From the NCBI GenBank assembly GCA_030142905.1, contig JASJOG010000019.1, positions 2,828,001-2,892,000 of the forward strand: a stretch of DNA of 64,000 nucleotides, written 5' to 3'. The notes under the pieces are model-generated. The model saw nothing but the letters and a program-made list of their open reading frames with translations. It was not told where the DNA came from and made no database searches. Shown here one piece after another: positions 38,401 through 53,400 of this stretch (position 1 is its first letter; every line of letters starts with the position of its first letter). The translations under genes and the position numbers were made by a program. The stretch is from Heliopora coerulea (taxonomy: Eukaryota > Cnidaria > Anthozoa > Scleralcyonacea > Helioporidae).

Positions 38401-41400
38401 AACCGTTACATAAGTGGTTGACTGGAAAAGCCATCGAAGCAAAATCACTAAAAGCAGTTGGAAGCGATCTTTTGACCGTTCAAAAGCAACATGGAGAAAC
38501 CAAGGTAAACGATATGAGAATTATATTATTAAAAATTATTTTAAAATTTTGTTCTGTTTGCTTAGTAAAGTTATAAATTATAAAGTTCTTGGAAAGATGT
38601 TTTTTGGTGACTGGAATGAAATATTGAAAAGAAGACGCAATGCAGAGTTTTTTCTTTTAAAACGTAAAAGATATTAAGCTGGGTGTCAAAATTTGAGTTA
38701 ACTACTATTTCGCTTTTTCTTTTATCATTCGACAAAAATTTAGCGAAATCGAATTCCTGAAAAAGACAAATATACCAGTTCATCAAGATCAAACAACAAA
38801 AATGTGTTCTTTAAAAAATACTTAGTTTAATGGTTTAATAAGTGTGTTTTTTAATTAATCTTCTTTCACGATCAAATTTCGTGGTTCTTTTTATGTCTAG
38901 GTGCTAAAATCGAGAGTGGATAATTACGGGAAACAATTCCGTGAAATCCTTGCTTTTGCTGACGACATTCAGAGAGATCCCTTAATTGAGGATGAGAAGG
39001 CCCGGGCCATGCTGGAGGAGGGTCAAGACATGACCAATCGTTGGAGCGCTTTAAAGCACGATCTTCAGGGACGAATAGAAAGGTACGTTTTTACATAAAA
39101 ATGGTTTTCGCCATGTATCGTGAAATGCGATAGGTTTTTCTCTTAGAGAACCAAACCTTTAATAGCAATAACTGTTGTTTAAATTGTTAAGTGACGATAG
39201 TTCAGCAGTTCGTCAAAGTTTTGTGGCAAGAGCACTTAGTTGGAAAATTTTGTAGCAATTTTCTTTCCGCGTTTAGTCATTACGGAACGCGAGTTTACTC
39301 GCAAACTTCCATTCCCTTCATAAACAGTGAAATCCACGATGTATGCACGGGGTCAGATTCACACCACACGAATTCTCAGTAAACTTCACGGTTTTCCTTG
39401 AGCAGAATAACTTCCGTTCTTTTTGTTTCATATTCGATATATTGATCTTTAAGCAAGCGCAGGAGTCTCCAAACTAGTGTAGCATGCGCAAATGCAAGTG
39501 TGTTCGCGTGACCGAATCAAATGTCAGTGCCCAAGGCTTTCACAAGCGAAGTAAGCCCAGGTATGAATGTGTTTACCCGAGTGAAGCAAGCTCAGGAGTC
39601 TTGTCACTTGTCTACCAGTGAAGGAAGTAGAGAAGACATCACAAATGAAGCAATGACTGTCGCAATTGGCAGTACCAAAATAGATGACGACTTGTACATT
39701 TATTCATTGTCATTTGCGCGCCGCAAACGCTGTGTCTTGCTGATATACGCAAAGACAGTGTTTCAGAATGGTAAAATTAAAGTGGTTCCTTAGTTCATGG
39801 TAACAAGTTAAACAGTCCTCAGGTGTCAACACAGCTCATTTAAGTTTGCATGGTTAAATAATTATACAGCCGCAGTGAACACAGTTGTGGTTCAGAGGAG
39901 TGAAGTAATCGTCATTTTGTCCTTCCAATATTTGTTCTACCAAAGGCTGTCAAAGAAAGAGGCCGAACTCCTGGATGAGAAATCGAGTAAAGTATCAGAG
40001 TGGGGAGCTCAAGCCGCGCTTTGGAAAGAATGGCTGAAAAAGAAAGAAGATGAGCTGGAGAGTCAAGGAGCAGTCGGGACAGAGCCAAGCGTAGTTAAAA
40101 AGCAAAAAGCTGACTTAGAGGTAAACTTCAATAACCATGCCAGAATAACTGTACTGAAACGACTGTAGTTAACCTCCTTCTTAAGGCATTCATTCATTAA
40201 CATTCATTCCACTTTCGTTACACCTTTTTAAACTCTACGTCTATATTCACCTTTTTATACGCTTTGTCTATATTCACCTGCAGAGTTTGGTTGAAGAAGT
40301 AAAGTCAGAGAAAGGAGATTTTGAAGAAGTTATGGTTTTGGCAGATGAAATTTTTAGTATAAAGTCAATTTCTGACGACGACCGAAGGCAAATTCAGCAA
40401 GATAGGTTCGCCATAAAAAGAAGATGGGAGACACTGCAGGACACCGTTGAGTGGAAACTGAGGAGGTGAGTTGTGTAATGTGAAATACGGGGGAATTGAT
40501 CAGATGATCAACATAAAGCGAATGTAGTGAATGAGCCATCAATAGATTAAAAGTAATGTTCGAAATTTACACTAATTGTTATTGAAGGAAAATCTAGAAA
40601 AGTAACTTCTGAGTACATGTTATATGAGTGTTTATATCATTTATATCACAAGCATTACCTAGGTCATATAGACAGAGTTCGCTGTTAGTCTACTTGGTCG
40701 ATTGGGCCATCGGTTTCGACTTACGGCGAAGCTTGGTCTTAAAGAGTGTTCTCGCTCGTAAATGTGCACCTAAATAGATTGGGGAATCCGTCATCCTGTC
40801 TGTTAGTCTGACTGGTCGGTCTGTAAAAGAGCTTTCTTTCAGCCTCCGGATAAACCACTAAATTATTACAAAATTCAATTGCAAGCATATATAACTATAA
40901 TTTTGTACATATATAGTTATATCAACAGAATTTTTTTCATGATAATCTGATACTGCCGAAGTCAACTGAAAAATGTTAACTCGACCGGGATTTGAACTCG
41001 CACCTTCGGGATACCGGTCCGCCGCTTTACCTGTTCAGCTATCGAGTCCGCAGGGATTTTCCCGACGGTGCGAGCTCAAATCCCGTTCGAGTCAACATTT
41101 TTCAGTTGACTCCGGCAGTGTCAGATTATCATGAAAAAATTTCTGTTAATGTATCTCTGAGGATGATTCCTTAATAGCTATATTAAGTCCTATATATTCA
41201 TTATCTTTATCAGAAGTAAATTTTGTAAATTGTTTAGACACCAACTTTAAGTAAATTTCTCCCTTTCTGTCTGTTCGTCGGTCTGTTACACTGTCTTTCT
41301 GTCGAATCAACTCCCTTAATTAACTTATTCACACAATGAATTGTTCTTGTTTGTGTTTTTAAATTCATGATACTGAGATTGAATGCCAAGCAACGAACCA

Positions 41401-44400
41401 GCTGACCGAGTAATTCACCGCCAACAATTTGACCCGCTAGCCTAGGAACCCTTCAGTCTATCAACTAAGACCATGTTTTACCCTGTAGTTAAAGGCATTG
41501 ACGCTTCATTTCTGAAGTTATTTTTTTATTGCATTGAATAGACTTGACAATAAAGAAGCAGAATTTAACAGCGAACGGACCACCAAAATGCAAGTGTGGG
41601 AGAGCAAAGTAACGCCACTACAAGAATGGCTTAAGAAACAAGAAACATCTTGCGAAGCTCTGCAGAATGTTCCTGATGATTTTGAGTCTGTAATTGCACG
41701 AATTAGCGAAGTCCAGGTATTTTTTTTAATTTGTAATGTAATAATTTTGTGCAGCATTGACACTCTTTATCAGGAAGAACAACTGAAAAAAAATTAAAAT
41801 AATTCCTTGCTGTCTACATAGATCTGCAGTCCCTATGACACACTGCAGCTGAAATTCTTGGACGGTTTTTTCCACACATTTCCGTCGTATTAAATATTTA
41901 AGGAGCTATTGGAGTTTTTAACTTTCGAAAAGGTGGGGCAGAGATCCCTGAGGATTATCTTCTGGATCCGTCTATTGGAGTAGTCTATCTTTTAAAATCA
42001 TATTTTTCTCTAAATTATTAGACATTAATAGTGGATGTGCAGCAGAGGGAGAAGCAATTAAACATTGTTCTTCGTTTGGGAGAAGATGTTCTGAAGAGTC
42101 CGTCGCTGTCAGACGACGATCGAACGAAGCTAGAAGGAGATTGTGCCATGCTAAAAAGAAGATGGGAAAATGTTACGGAAAAAGCGCAGAAAAGTCAGAA
42201 GAGGTATAACAGGCTCTGTTTATGTCATTCGCATCCAGCTTCAACATTTTGAATATTGTGAGTCGATATAGGATTGGCGCGAGTGAGCTGTTATTGCAGA
42301 TGACATGCAAACTTTCATCGAGCTCACCAGAAAGAAATTAACTAACGTTTGCGAATCATCTCTCCCATTCTCTTTCATAATCTGTCACCCATTCCCCTCC
42401 TTGTCTATATTTTTGCTTGGCCATGGGAATCGGTGATATTGCAATGTTCTGAACGATCTCGCATCGGTCAAAATTTTAGTTGTTTTTGCTCTCAAGCTTC
42501 GCGCTCAGGTTACAATTCACAAAAATTCGCGATGATCAATACGCCAACTATTGATCGAATATTCATGATTCTGTGATTGCTACAGCAATCATCATATTGT
42601 CATGGTTGGCAAAATTATGCCCACTAGTACGAGTTGTAAATACAATTCTGGAACGTATTAAAAATTTACGAGGAAAACGCGAAGAAAATCAGTACGGAAA
42701 CGGGGTTTGAAATTGTCACGTTATTTAGCATATAATTTTAACAACTTTAAGTCCACGTATTCTCTTTCAACTCACTTCTTGCTTTGTTTTTTTATTAGTC
42801 TTTTGGAGAGGAAGAGTGAACTTGAGGAACAAAATCAAGCGAAAATGGAAGAGTGGCGGGCAACTGCCGCTCCAGTTGAGGAATGGTTGGCTGAAGAAGG
42901 CAACAAATTTGATGCACAAGGAGTGGGACCTGGAGCCAGTCTCGATTTGGTGAAGAAGAGAAGAGAAGAAACTGAGGTTGATAGCATTAATTGTAAAACC
43001 TTATATTAAGCCATGATTAAATACGTCACTGAGCAATTCGTGAGAAGCAGATTTAGCTTCAAGATAACAAGCCAAACTAAGGATGAAGTTTCAAGATAAA
43101 TGTCTAAACGATAAACTCGTATTATTTTTCTAAACTAGTTCAAAGATAAACTCGTATAAAGAGTTTTATTTCAGAAATTACCCTCGATAACATTTAGGTG
43201 AAAAGGTGAAGAATGAGCGACAGACCGAGTGACTGACCGAGCGACAGTCTGGGGGACAGATAGATCGGCCGACCGATCCACCTTCAATATCAACTGAAGG
43301 CGTTCATCTTTCCAGATTCCTGGTTTGCTAAACTGCATATTCAACTTTATTGCTTCGTTTCAAAATCATGTTTATTCAATTGGGTACACAGCAAAGCAAA
43401 CACACGTCATCATGCATCCTATTTGTAGTTCCTTTCCTTCCCTTTCCTTCCCTTCCCTTCCCTTTCCTTCCCTTCCCTTCCCTTCCCTTTCCTTCCCTTC
43501 CCTTCCCTTTCCTTCCCTTCCCTTCCCTCCCCTTCCCTTCCCTTCCCTTCCCTCCCCTTTCTTTCCCTTTCCTTTCCTTTCTCATCCCCTCCCTTTCCCT
43601 TCCCTTATCTTCCCTTCCCTTATCTTCCCTTCCCTTCTCTTCTCTTCCCTTCCCTTTTCTTCCCCATCCTCACGAGTTCTCTCCTCTTATTTCAGATCAT
43701 CTTCAACGAAATGTTAGCCAGTGAAAAACGTTTGAATCAGGCCGTTCATATCTGCGGAGAAGTCCAAAAGCACCCATCCTTGTCCGTTGACGACAAAAGA
43801 AAACTCCAGCAAGAAGTGAATAAAATAAAAACGACGTGGAAAACTCTCGAGGAGAGAATAGAAACGACTGTAAAAAGGTGAGAATTATGGTAAAGCGGTT
43901 TCTGCTTTATAGTAATTTCTTATCATCTACCTGCCATTCACACGTAATATCTCATGATGTTATTTTGTAGGATCATTAATAAAGAGTGTGATTTGAAGAA
44001 GGAGCGCGAAAATCGTTTGACAGAATGGCGGGCAAAACGGCAAGTACTGGATAAATGGATGGACGAAAGAGAAGAGGTCCAAATTTCTGGCGAAATCGCA
44101 CCAGATTTGGATACTGTCAGGAAACAGATAAAAAGTATGAAGGTTGGTGACGAAAAGATCTCTGCGAGGAATAACAAATTGAATTATTTGCACTTCTTCA
44201 AACGTATCGACGATTTTCCAATAAGATAATTGCGTGAAATGTAAGTCATAAAAAACTGCGAAATGAAGAATATGTTCCAAAACGGATGAGACTTCTTCTA
44301 TTGGCAGTTGCGGCCCTCATACGTGAAAATATTCCTAACATTCGGAGCTAAAACAGTCTCACTTGTGAAATATCAAATAGAAGAAAATGGTCCAATATCC

Positions 44401-47400
44401 CTCCTGTACAACTCCGACATGTTCTTAACACGTGATATTTAAAATTCTCGGGCGAAAATGTGTATCTCATATGAAATTTTTTGGTTAAAATTGGAGTTTA
44501 TCCATTTCGCTTGTAATTTAAACAATGTCCAATTCATATGTGAAATGGCAAGTGAAATGTTTAAGTTAGCGTGTCTGAAATAATTCATTTGAAATATGTG
44601 ATTCATATGCGAAATGATGCCCACAATTTTGCATTCCAATTCTGAAGGGTTGGAAGAACTGTTGAGAGGCTATGAATTATTAATTGGTAACTGCTGATTA
44701 CAAAACTCGTAAAATTCCTCCTTTCGTTAAAAGGGATACATTGATGGACTGCACGCTCAGTTGAAGGATTTCCGAGTTTTGTCACGATTTGGCGATGAGA
44801 CTTACACTCACCCGTCATTGTACAAACAAGATCGTGCAGAAGTTCGCGATGAACTGATGGCTGTGAAGACGCGTTGGAGAGAACTGGAAGAAAATATGCT
44901 AGAAAATTTGAAACGGTACTGCTAGTTTTGAAACTGTTAATGCTAATTTAAACCTAATAAAAAAACAAACAAACAAACAAACAAAAAAAAAAAGAAAAAA
45001 AACAAACTAAAACTGCATCAGCGGCCTGTATAATTTTAACAGTAACAGAAAATTTTAACAATAACAACAGCGGTAATGATAACAATTAGAGCAAGTTCGT
45101 CAGCTAGGACAGCAAGTAAGAAAATCACTTCAATAGCAACAACGTCAACTACAACAATAATGATAATAATAGTGATGTTGATAATAATAATAATAATAAT
45201 AACGATAACGATAATGGGAACGATAATAACGATAATGATAATGTTAATGATAATGATAATGATACTGTTAATGATAATGATAATAATAATAATAATAATG
45301 ATAGTGATAATAATTATGATAATAATGACAACGAAAATGATAAGGATAATAATAACGATAACGATAATGACAGTGATAGTGATATTGATAACGATAATGA
45401 TAATGATAATGACAATAATAATGATAATGATAATGATAGTGATAGTGATAAGCGACAGTAAGAGTTGCAGTAACAACATCAACCACAACAACAATAGCAT
45501 CCACAAGAAGAACGATAGCAACAACAGCAACAACAAACGCGACAAGAGCAACAACAGCAGTGGCAACTAAAATGACAATAGTAAATTGTTCATATTTCTA
45601 ACTTTTTGATTTTTTTGTAAAATTTATAATAAATGAATGCCTTTTCTCAGATTGAGGATAACTAGTTGTTTATCCGGTCATCTGGTTAATAGGACTTTGA
45701 TGGAGATGCTTAAGTTGGGGACGGCTTCATTTTCAATGATATGTAATTATTTTCTATTTCAGATTAACTGAAGCGGAGGAAAGGCTTTTGGAGCAAAGAA
45801 CGAATGATATGACAGAATGGAAAAAGAGTTCCAGTCCAATAAAAGACTGGATAACTAAACAGCAAAAGAAAATTCATTCACATGGATTCATCAGATCCGA
45901 TCTTGATTCAATAACGAAGCAGAGAGAAGACGTCGAGGTAAAAGAGTAGTTTTAATAAAGGTTTGGAAGGTAATTTCTGCAGGTTGTAGGACTTGTGAGC
46001 AACGTAGTATTATTTAAGAATCATCCCCAGGGTTACATGAAGCGAAAATTTCATGATTAACCATGACGTTTGTTATTAATCATGAAATTTTCCCTTCATA
46101 TTGTCCTGAAGATGGTTTCAAGATATAATCGAAACACAGCACATTCTTCAAGCGTTAAGTTTTCACGAGAATCTCTCGTGCACTAATGGGTTCCCAATCG
46201 ATTCCTTGTCAAGTTCGGTTACGTTAGTTGATTCGCATTGCCATAAAATTTACCTGAAAACTTGCCGTTCTTTTCCTCTCGTTCAGGCAATGTCCGAGGA
46301 GATTGAGAAACAGAGAGATGGTCTTGCTCATTTGGAATCCGTGCACCAAAAACTTCAGGAACGCCCGTCGTTATCGGAAGACGACAAGAAAAAGCTTCAG
46401 CAAGATTTAAACGTTGTAAAAAATAACTGGAACTCTCTTGAAGAAACAATAAACCAAACCCATAAAAGGTGAATTTTGATAGAATCTTTTTTTTTTGCTT
46501 TTAAATTGAGTAGGGAGAAAAGCTACAATCATAGACAAAATACTTGAAACAATTTCTTCAAATTTCGACGTATAGCTTATTAGTTTATTGTTAATCTACA
46601 CGCTGTCCCTTCTCCAATTCGAAGTCGTTGTGTCCACCAAATTTGAACAATCTGAGCAAATGTTTGCTCGGATTACTCCTCTTAAGCAAGGATTTTTCGT
46701 GTTACGAGAAAATGGAGTCTACATTCTGCAAGAAATAGAAAAAAATTCTCGTATTAACATAGAATCATGAAAACACAACTGGTATTTAGGAAAACAAGAA
46801 ATGTCTGTTGAAATACGATCTCAACTGACAAGCATTACCTCTAATTTTGAGTTCTTCAACCTTGATTCTTACGGTGGCGTGCGAGTGATTGGAAAGTTAA
46901 AAAATGCTTTCTATTTTCATTGCGTAATCTGTAAGCGAAATGCGTTTCTTTCAGAATATCCAAGCACGAAACCAATTTTAATGAAGAGAGACTTGTGAAA
47001 ATGGAAGAATGGCGGTGTAAAAGTGCTCCACTTGAGCAACTGTTTAACGAACAAGGAACCAAATGGGAAGACGATGACGATCTAGAATCAACAGACCTGG
47101 AAAGTTTACGGAAATACAAACAAGCTACGCAGGTTTGTGAACATGACAGTTTAAGTGGGTTGGAAAGGTCGTTAATCTCAGATAAAGATCAGTAGCTCGG
47201 CTGGCGAATGGATTAGGTTTGCACTTGAATTTTACTGGTGTCTTGCCAAAGACTTTCACGTAATCGTGCTTTTTATTTCATCTTTATTTTTACTGGGCAC
47301 TCGGGAAGAGGTTAAGGGTATTTCTTGAACAAACAAATCAACCTGTTAACGACAAAGCATATGGTTAGGCGTTAGGCAGGCGAAAGCCGGAGGGATTTTC

Positions 47401-50400
47401 GGTTGCTCAAAGCTTTCATCGTGCTTTTCATTTGCCAAGACTCATCCTCCTGGTAAACTATCCGGCCTTCGTACAGCCAGGCCTTGATTGGTTAACCGTT
47501 TTCCCGCAACAAAATTATTGCTTAGCAAGGCTAAGCACTAAAAACAATTGAAAAAATCAGATTCTGACGTCTTACTGGCGGTATAAGCTCTTGAAGAACA
47601 AGGTAAGGTTAACACTATGAACGAGAACTCTGTCGCGAAAATCTCTGAAAAGAACTGGATGGTAGAAAAAGCATGAATTGCGCTGTTCACTCGCTATGTT
47701 TTTTCAGACGGATACGGTATGTGAGTTTTAAACAACTGGTCCCAGGTAGACACGTACAGGTGCAGCAATGGGTAGGTTGATAAACAGATAAATGGGTGGA
47801 TGGGTGAATTCATAAAATGAAGTATTGTAGACGTAACTGTTTATCGCTATGTAAAAGTTTTTGAGGCGTGTGCATTTTTGAATGTAATTCATTATTGTAG
47901 ATTGACGTACAGACAATTAAGAAACAACAGATCGACTTGGAAAATACAATTCGCTTGGGAGACGAAGTCCAGAAGCACTTGGCTCTCAGAGAAGAAGATA
48001 GAAGTAAAGTCCGTATGGAGATTAGCAACCTAAAGAGTCAGTGGCAGAGTTTAGAAGAGAGAATGCACAAGAAAGTGAAAAGGTTGGCAAATCCAAATGT
48101 GTCGCTTGACTGAGTTGGTATAAGATCATCAATATTGCTAAATGATTATTAGGGCGAGATACGTGTTATAAACTTTTAAAACAACATTACCATGACCTAA
48201 CCATTCTTTATATGTTATTGTACAATTTATGTCGAGATAAAATTACAAAAGTTTAACGTAGGAAAATGATATTAAATGAAAGGTTTCCAGTCGATATTCA
48301 TTCTGTTAAGTCACAAGATAAAATCTGGTAACGAAACATTTTATACCTGTCCTATAGAGACATTTGATCGTGTTTCTTACAGATTGTCCTCTAAAGAGGT
48401 TGTGTTCAACGAAGAGAGGTCGAATAAACTCGTTAACTGGAAAAACGAAATTTTTGATCTCCAAGACTGGCTGGCGAAGCAGGAAAAAAGACTGGTTTCA
48501 CTTGGAGAAGCTGGCGCGGATTTGGAGTCCATACGAAAACACAAGGTTGCCTTGGAGGTAAGCATGTCGCAGTTTTTCATTTCAGGTGATGTAATTGCGA
48601 TGAATAGGATTGTGAAGAGTCAGGTACGGATTGAATATTGAATCTGGTGTCTGAACATCCCCCCTTTAAGCAATCAAGACAATTTCATCCGTCAAAAACA
48701 GTAATAGTGAACTATTTTCTTTCGTAATTTAACACTCCACTTTTTTCGAGGTCGGTTTTTTGACCGTAAAGTTAGATATATAACTTTCCTCCTACATCCC
48801 CTTACCTCCTTCCTATCCCTTCCCGTACCCCCATTTCCCTTCCTTTCGTTGCCTTGCCTTCCCTCACCTTCCCATCCTTTCCCTTTCCTTGCCTTACTTT
48901 GCTTTGCCATCTCTTTCGTTTCCTTCCCTTCCCTTTCGTTTGCTCTGTTTCCATCTTTTCTTTCTTCTTTTCCGTTCGCTTGCTTTCTTTCCCTTCACAT
49001 TCCCCTTAGATCTGTTCATTTGCCTTCCATTTTTTTCGTTTCATTTCATTCCCTTTTTATTTTTTTGCTTTTCCTTTCCTTTAGTTTTCATTCACTTACG
49101 TTCCTTTCCTTATCCCTTCTTTTTCTTTCCTCCACCTTCTCTGTTTTCTTACTTCCTTTGCTTTTCTTTCCTTCTTGTTACCCTCCTTTCTATTTTCCGT
49201 TCTTTCTTACTTTTTCCTTTCCTTCCAGGTTAGTCTTCTTTCCATTCCTTTCTATTTCCCCCCGGTTATAAATTAGTTTCGTCATTGCAAAGTGGAAAAC
49301 ATGTCAACACTTTTGTCTCTCTTTCCTCCCAGACTCAGCTCCAAGAAATCCAGCTCAAAGAGAAACACCTGCAAACCATTGTAGGGATGGGAAACGATAC
49401 ACAACGTCATATCTCGATGTCCGAAGACGATCGGAAGACAATACAGCAAGATATTACCATGCTGGAAAATTATTTCAGAACAGTTACTCAGAAAATTGAA
49501 GAACGGATCAAAAGGTAAAGCCACATTTCAGTGTCAAGTTTGTCAAGTTCCTGCTAATCGAAATAAATTCAAACATCATTAACTATAACAACCTATAAAG
49601 TCTATTACTATCCATAGAACTTTTGGGCAGAAGAGGTTTGTAATTCTTGGAAAGCTTGTGAGTCACTTCCATCATATATAGTGCCAAACATATGATGTCA
49701 AACAACGGCAACCGAGTTATTCTTATCCGTACAGCTGAATCTCTGATCAGTGGACACCACCCCACAGATAACTTTGATTAACGAACTTAAAAATGCTTTC
49801 TGTCAGTTGTCTACTAATGGAAGGTTCAACCGTCTACATGAACTTGCCTTTTTTTCAGAGCAAGAATTGTTTTGAATTTCTTACACAAAAGCGAGCTCAT
49901 GGGGTTTCATTTATGGGCAAATTAATAAACAGGAAGTCGACCATACTGTGATCATACTAAATCGAAGGACGTGGTCTGGAAACTCTTTCTTGTTTCTTTT
50001 TTGTCACTTATGCATAATCATTGTGTACAACACAATAGCTGTTTACCAATAGTATTGGGCTAGTCTCTTTGCTCTGCTGTTTAAATGTTACTTGCCGTAA
50101 AACAAAAGATTTGCCAACGGGTAGGGTCCTTCCAACATAAATTGCAGCTTCATTATCTTCCTTCGCTGGTCGCTGCGAAATTAGCTGCGGTTGAAGACCA
50201 TACTTTGATTGCCTTTGCTGTGTTGGAACCTATTTATTTTTGTTTTCTAGAGTGTCAGCGAGCGAGCGAGAAGTTCAAGAACAAAAAGATAGCAAACTGG
50301 AAGAGTGGAAAAAGAAATTAAGTTTGATTGAAGTTTGGTTAGCGGAGGAAGGCAAGAAACTAGAAAGTGATAGAGATATTGCCACTGATCTGGACACTGT

Positions 50401-53400
50401 TACAAAGCAAAGGAGAGAAATGGAGGTAGGTGTTGAGGTTAAAGATAAAGTTGGAGGTGGAATCGAAGATACAGGTATCGGGAGTGTTCGAGGTCATGGT
50501 AGAGGTGCAAGTGAAGTAGGGACTGCAAGAGAAGGTAGAGATAGATGTAGGAGGAAGATGTTGTGGTTGGATGTTGGAGGCTGGATGTTAGAGGTCTGGT
50601 ACGGTTTTCCCCTCATGGGTCCAGAATTATTACAAGAGGAAACCAGTGCCTGGTAGAGTCAGAAAGCTGCTTGGAGATGGAATCGAATATAGTCACGAAG
50701 GTGAACCTACTCCCATTGTGCCACAAATATCCCCAGTTCGGCTATACCCTCAAATTCCCTACTTGTTAGGCTAGAGTCAAGGGGTGGGGGCAGAGGTATT
50801 AGACGTAGACGTAAAGGTAGAGGGAGAGGTGCAAGTAGAGTTGGGGCGAGAGGCAGACGTAGGAGTAAGGGTAGGGGTAGAAGTAGAGGTAAAGGTAGAG
50901 GTAGGGATAGAGGCAGACGTAGAGGTAGAGGTGGAGGTGGAGGTGGAGGTAGAAGTAGAAGTAGAAGGATAAGGTGAGGAAGAAGTAAAGAGGAAGGTAA
51001 AAGTAGTGGTAGAGTTAAAACCGACGTTAACCTTTCATAAGATGTATTTTCTCGAGTCGGTTCCAGCCAACTTATTCTCTTCTACGCACAACAGGATATT
51101 GCAAAAGAAACGCAACTTCAAGAAAAGAAACAGCTGGTAGGTGTGATTCGTTTTGGAGATGACCTCAGAACACACGTGACCCTTTCCTCTGAAGATCGAC
51201 GAATGATCCAGGAGGATATAGAAACACTAAAAAGCCACTGGGAGAGCGTGAGTGAGAAAATGCTATGGAAAATTAAAAGGTAAGAAAAAGAATGCGAGTA
51301 TTCTCCGTTATTGTTGAATTTGTTTTGATACTTTTATTCACGAGCGCATCGAAAGATATTCTGCAAGAAACGTGGTAAACCAAAAGAACTTTTCTGTCAT
51401 TGAATCTTTGAAGCTTTACATGGCGAAAGTTATATCAGATTATTTATGTGGACGTCATTTGAAAACTTTTACTATTATCATTATTTTCATAGTGATCATT
51501 ACCATTGTCTTATTGCCATTATCTCAATCAGTATCGATATCTCCATCACTATCACTATCACCACCGTTATCATTATAATTATCATCATTATCATTATCAT
51601 TATTATTATTGTTACTGTCGCTATCTCTATCACTGTTACCAAGTCACTGTCATCCCAGAATAGCGAACGACTGTAACAACTTGTGATATTAATCAAATAC
51701 GTAGGAATCTTTTGATCCAACCTGATTTAGATCATTTTTGTTAACTGAGAGAAATTTGTAGTTTTGTCCACTACAAAAGGAACCCCTATCTTTGTTTTGT
51801 GATTAATTCCAGTCTTCGCTCCTTTCCGGATGAAGGAATTAATTATCGATTGAAATTACTGTGATTGTAAATAGTACACTGTAGCGCGTTACATCTGTTA
51901 CGAGCTCATGCGACACTGTCCATGAATCAATTTACAATCCGTTTTTGCAGGCTAACTGTAGAAATCTTCCTTCCTTCTGTATTTTTTAACGTACAGACTA
52001 TCTGAGATAGAGAACGACTTGAAAGAACAAAGATCGGAAAAGCTTCAGGAATGGAAAAACGCTGTGACGCCGCTTCAAGAATGGCTTTCCAAAGAGGAGC
52101 AGAAACTGGAATCTCAAGAAAGCCTTGCACCCGACATGATTAATCTGAGGCGCCAAAAACAAGAAGGCTTGGTATGTCTTGTTTTGACACACGTATGAGA
52201 TATTCATAGGATGGAACTGTAACTGGTTGACTCTAATGTACAGTACAAAATAGTACTGTATCAAGCTGAGTATTTCACCTGGAGATATCCTGACCAAGTG
52301 GACAATCTTGCAAAAATATGGGAAAGTCATTGACGACTTCCCCACATGACCTGATGATTAAGTAGAAATGAATAATTTTTGAATGAACAGTCCCTAGAGT
52401 ACTTATGACGAGCTTGTTGTGCTACTTACGACGCTACACATTTTTACTACTACTGGAACGTCAATATATAAATCTTAAAAGGCTGTCTGTTGTAATGTTA
52501 TAAATAGATTTCAGAACTATTTTCCTCCTCGATAATTACGCCACACGTTACATATTTAGGCTTTACGAAAAGAACTGGAACTACAGCAAAAGCGGGTTGC
52601 GAATGTGGCTTCGTTTGGGGAAGAGATTGGCAAGCACCCATCGGTATCAGAGGAGCATAGAAAACAGATAGAGCAATGTATTCTAACGGTTAAAAATGAC
52701 TGGGAACGACTAGACGAGAAAATCAAGTGGCGCCTTACCAGGTACGTTTCAATGTGAACTGCAGAGGAAGGAGCCATTACTGGTCAAGTAGTTCTGGCAC
52801 GACAAAGTACAACTTAAATACAGTTTTTAACCGACGTTAACAATGTTGTGTTGCAACGCGTGGATGATGTCGTCAACAATGCTGTTCAGACGTAACGTTT
52901 TGACAACATTGTTCTGCAGACAATAATGTAATAGTTTATTAACAAGAAAGCTTCCTAGTTGTTCGTTCGGTGCACTTTTGCATTCCAAAGCAGAATACGC
53001 CAAACGCCATTCAGCTCACTCTCTTAGTGAAACAGGTCCCGGTGGACACATTTTATGTTTACTCTATTGATTCATGTGACACAATTGTCCCCAAAATAAG
53101 TGAACTTAAGGATATTTAGAGCGACTGGATACGGTTGCTTATTTAAAGATATACTTGCAGAGTAGTGAAGAAAATAATTTTTTAGTTGAAATGTATTCAT
53201 TACAAATTTGTGTGTGTATTACGGGGTAATCAAGTTTGACTGCCGGAAGATGATGCATTTGTCTCTGAAGTGTCAATTTTTGATTTCTTTATACTAGAAA
53301 GGCAACATGTTTCGGCAACAACGTGAGGCATGTCTCTACAACTTAATCTCTTTTGCACCAAATGACCAAATTTTGTCTTACGTTGGTCAGATTTGGTCAA

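Noticed and set aside
39521..39793. 90-codon frame between R8 and R9 exons
   Set aside because: No spectrin motif, and the flanking exons join in phase without it.
40977..41048. Functional tRNA-Thr gene
   Set aside because: C at position 33, mismatches in D, anticodon and T stems, and embedding in an inverted-repeat element argue for a SINE-derived relic.
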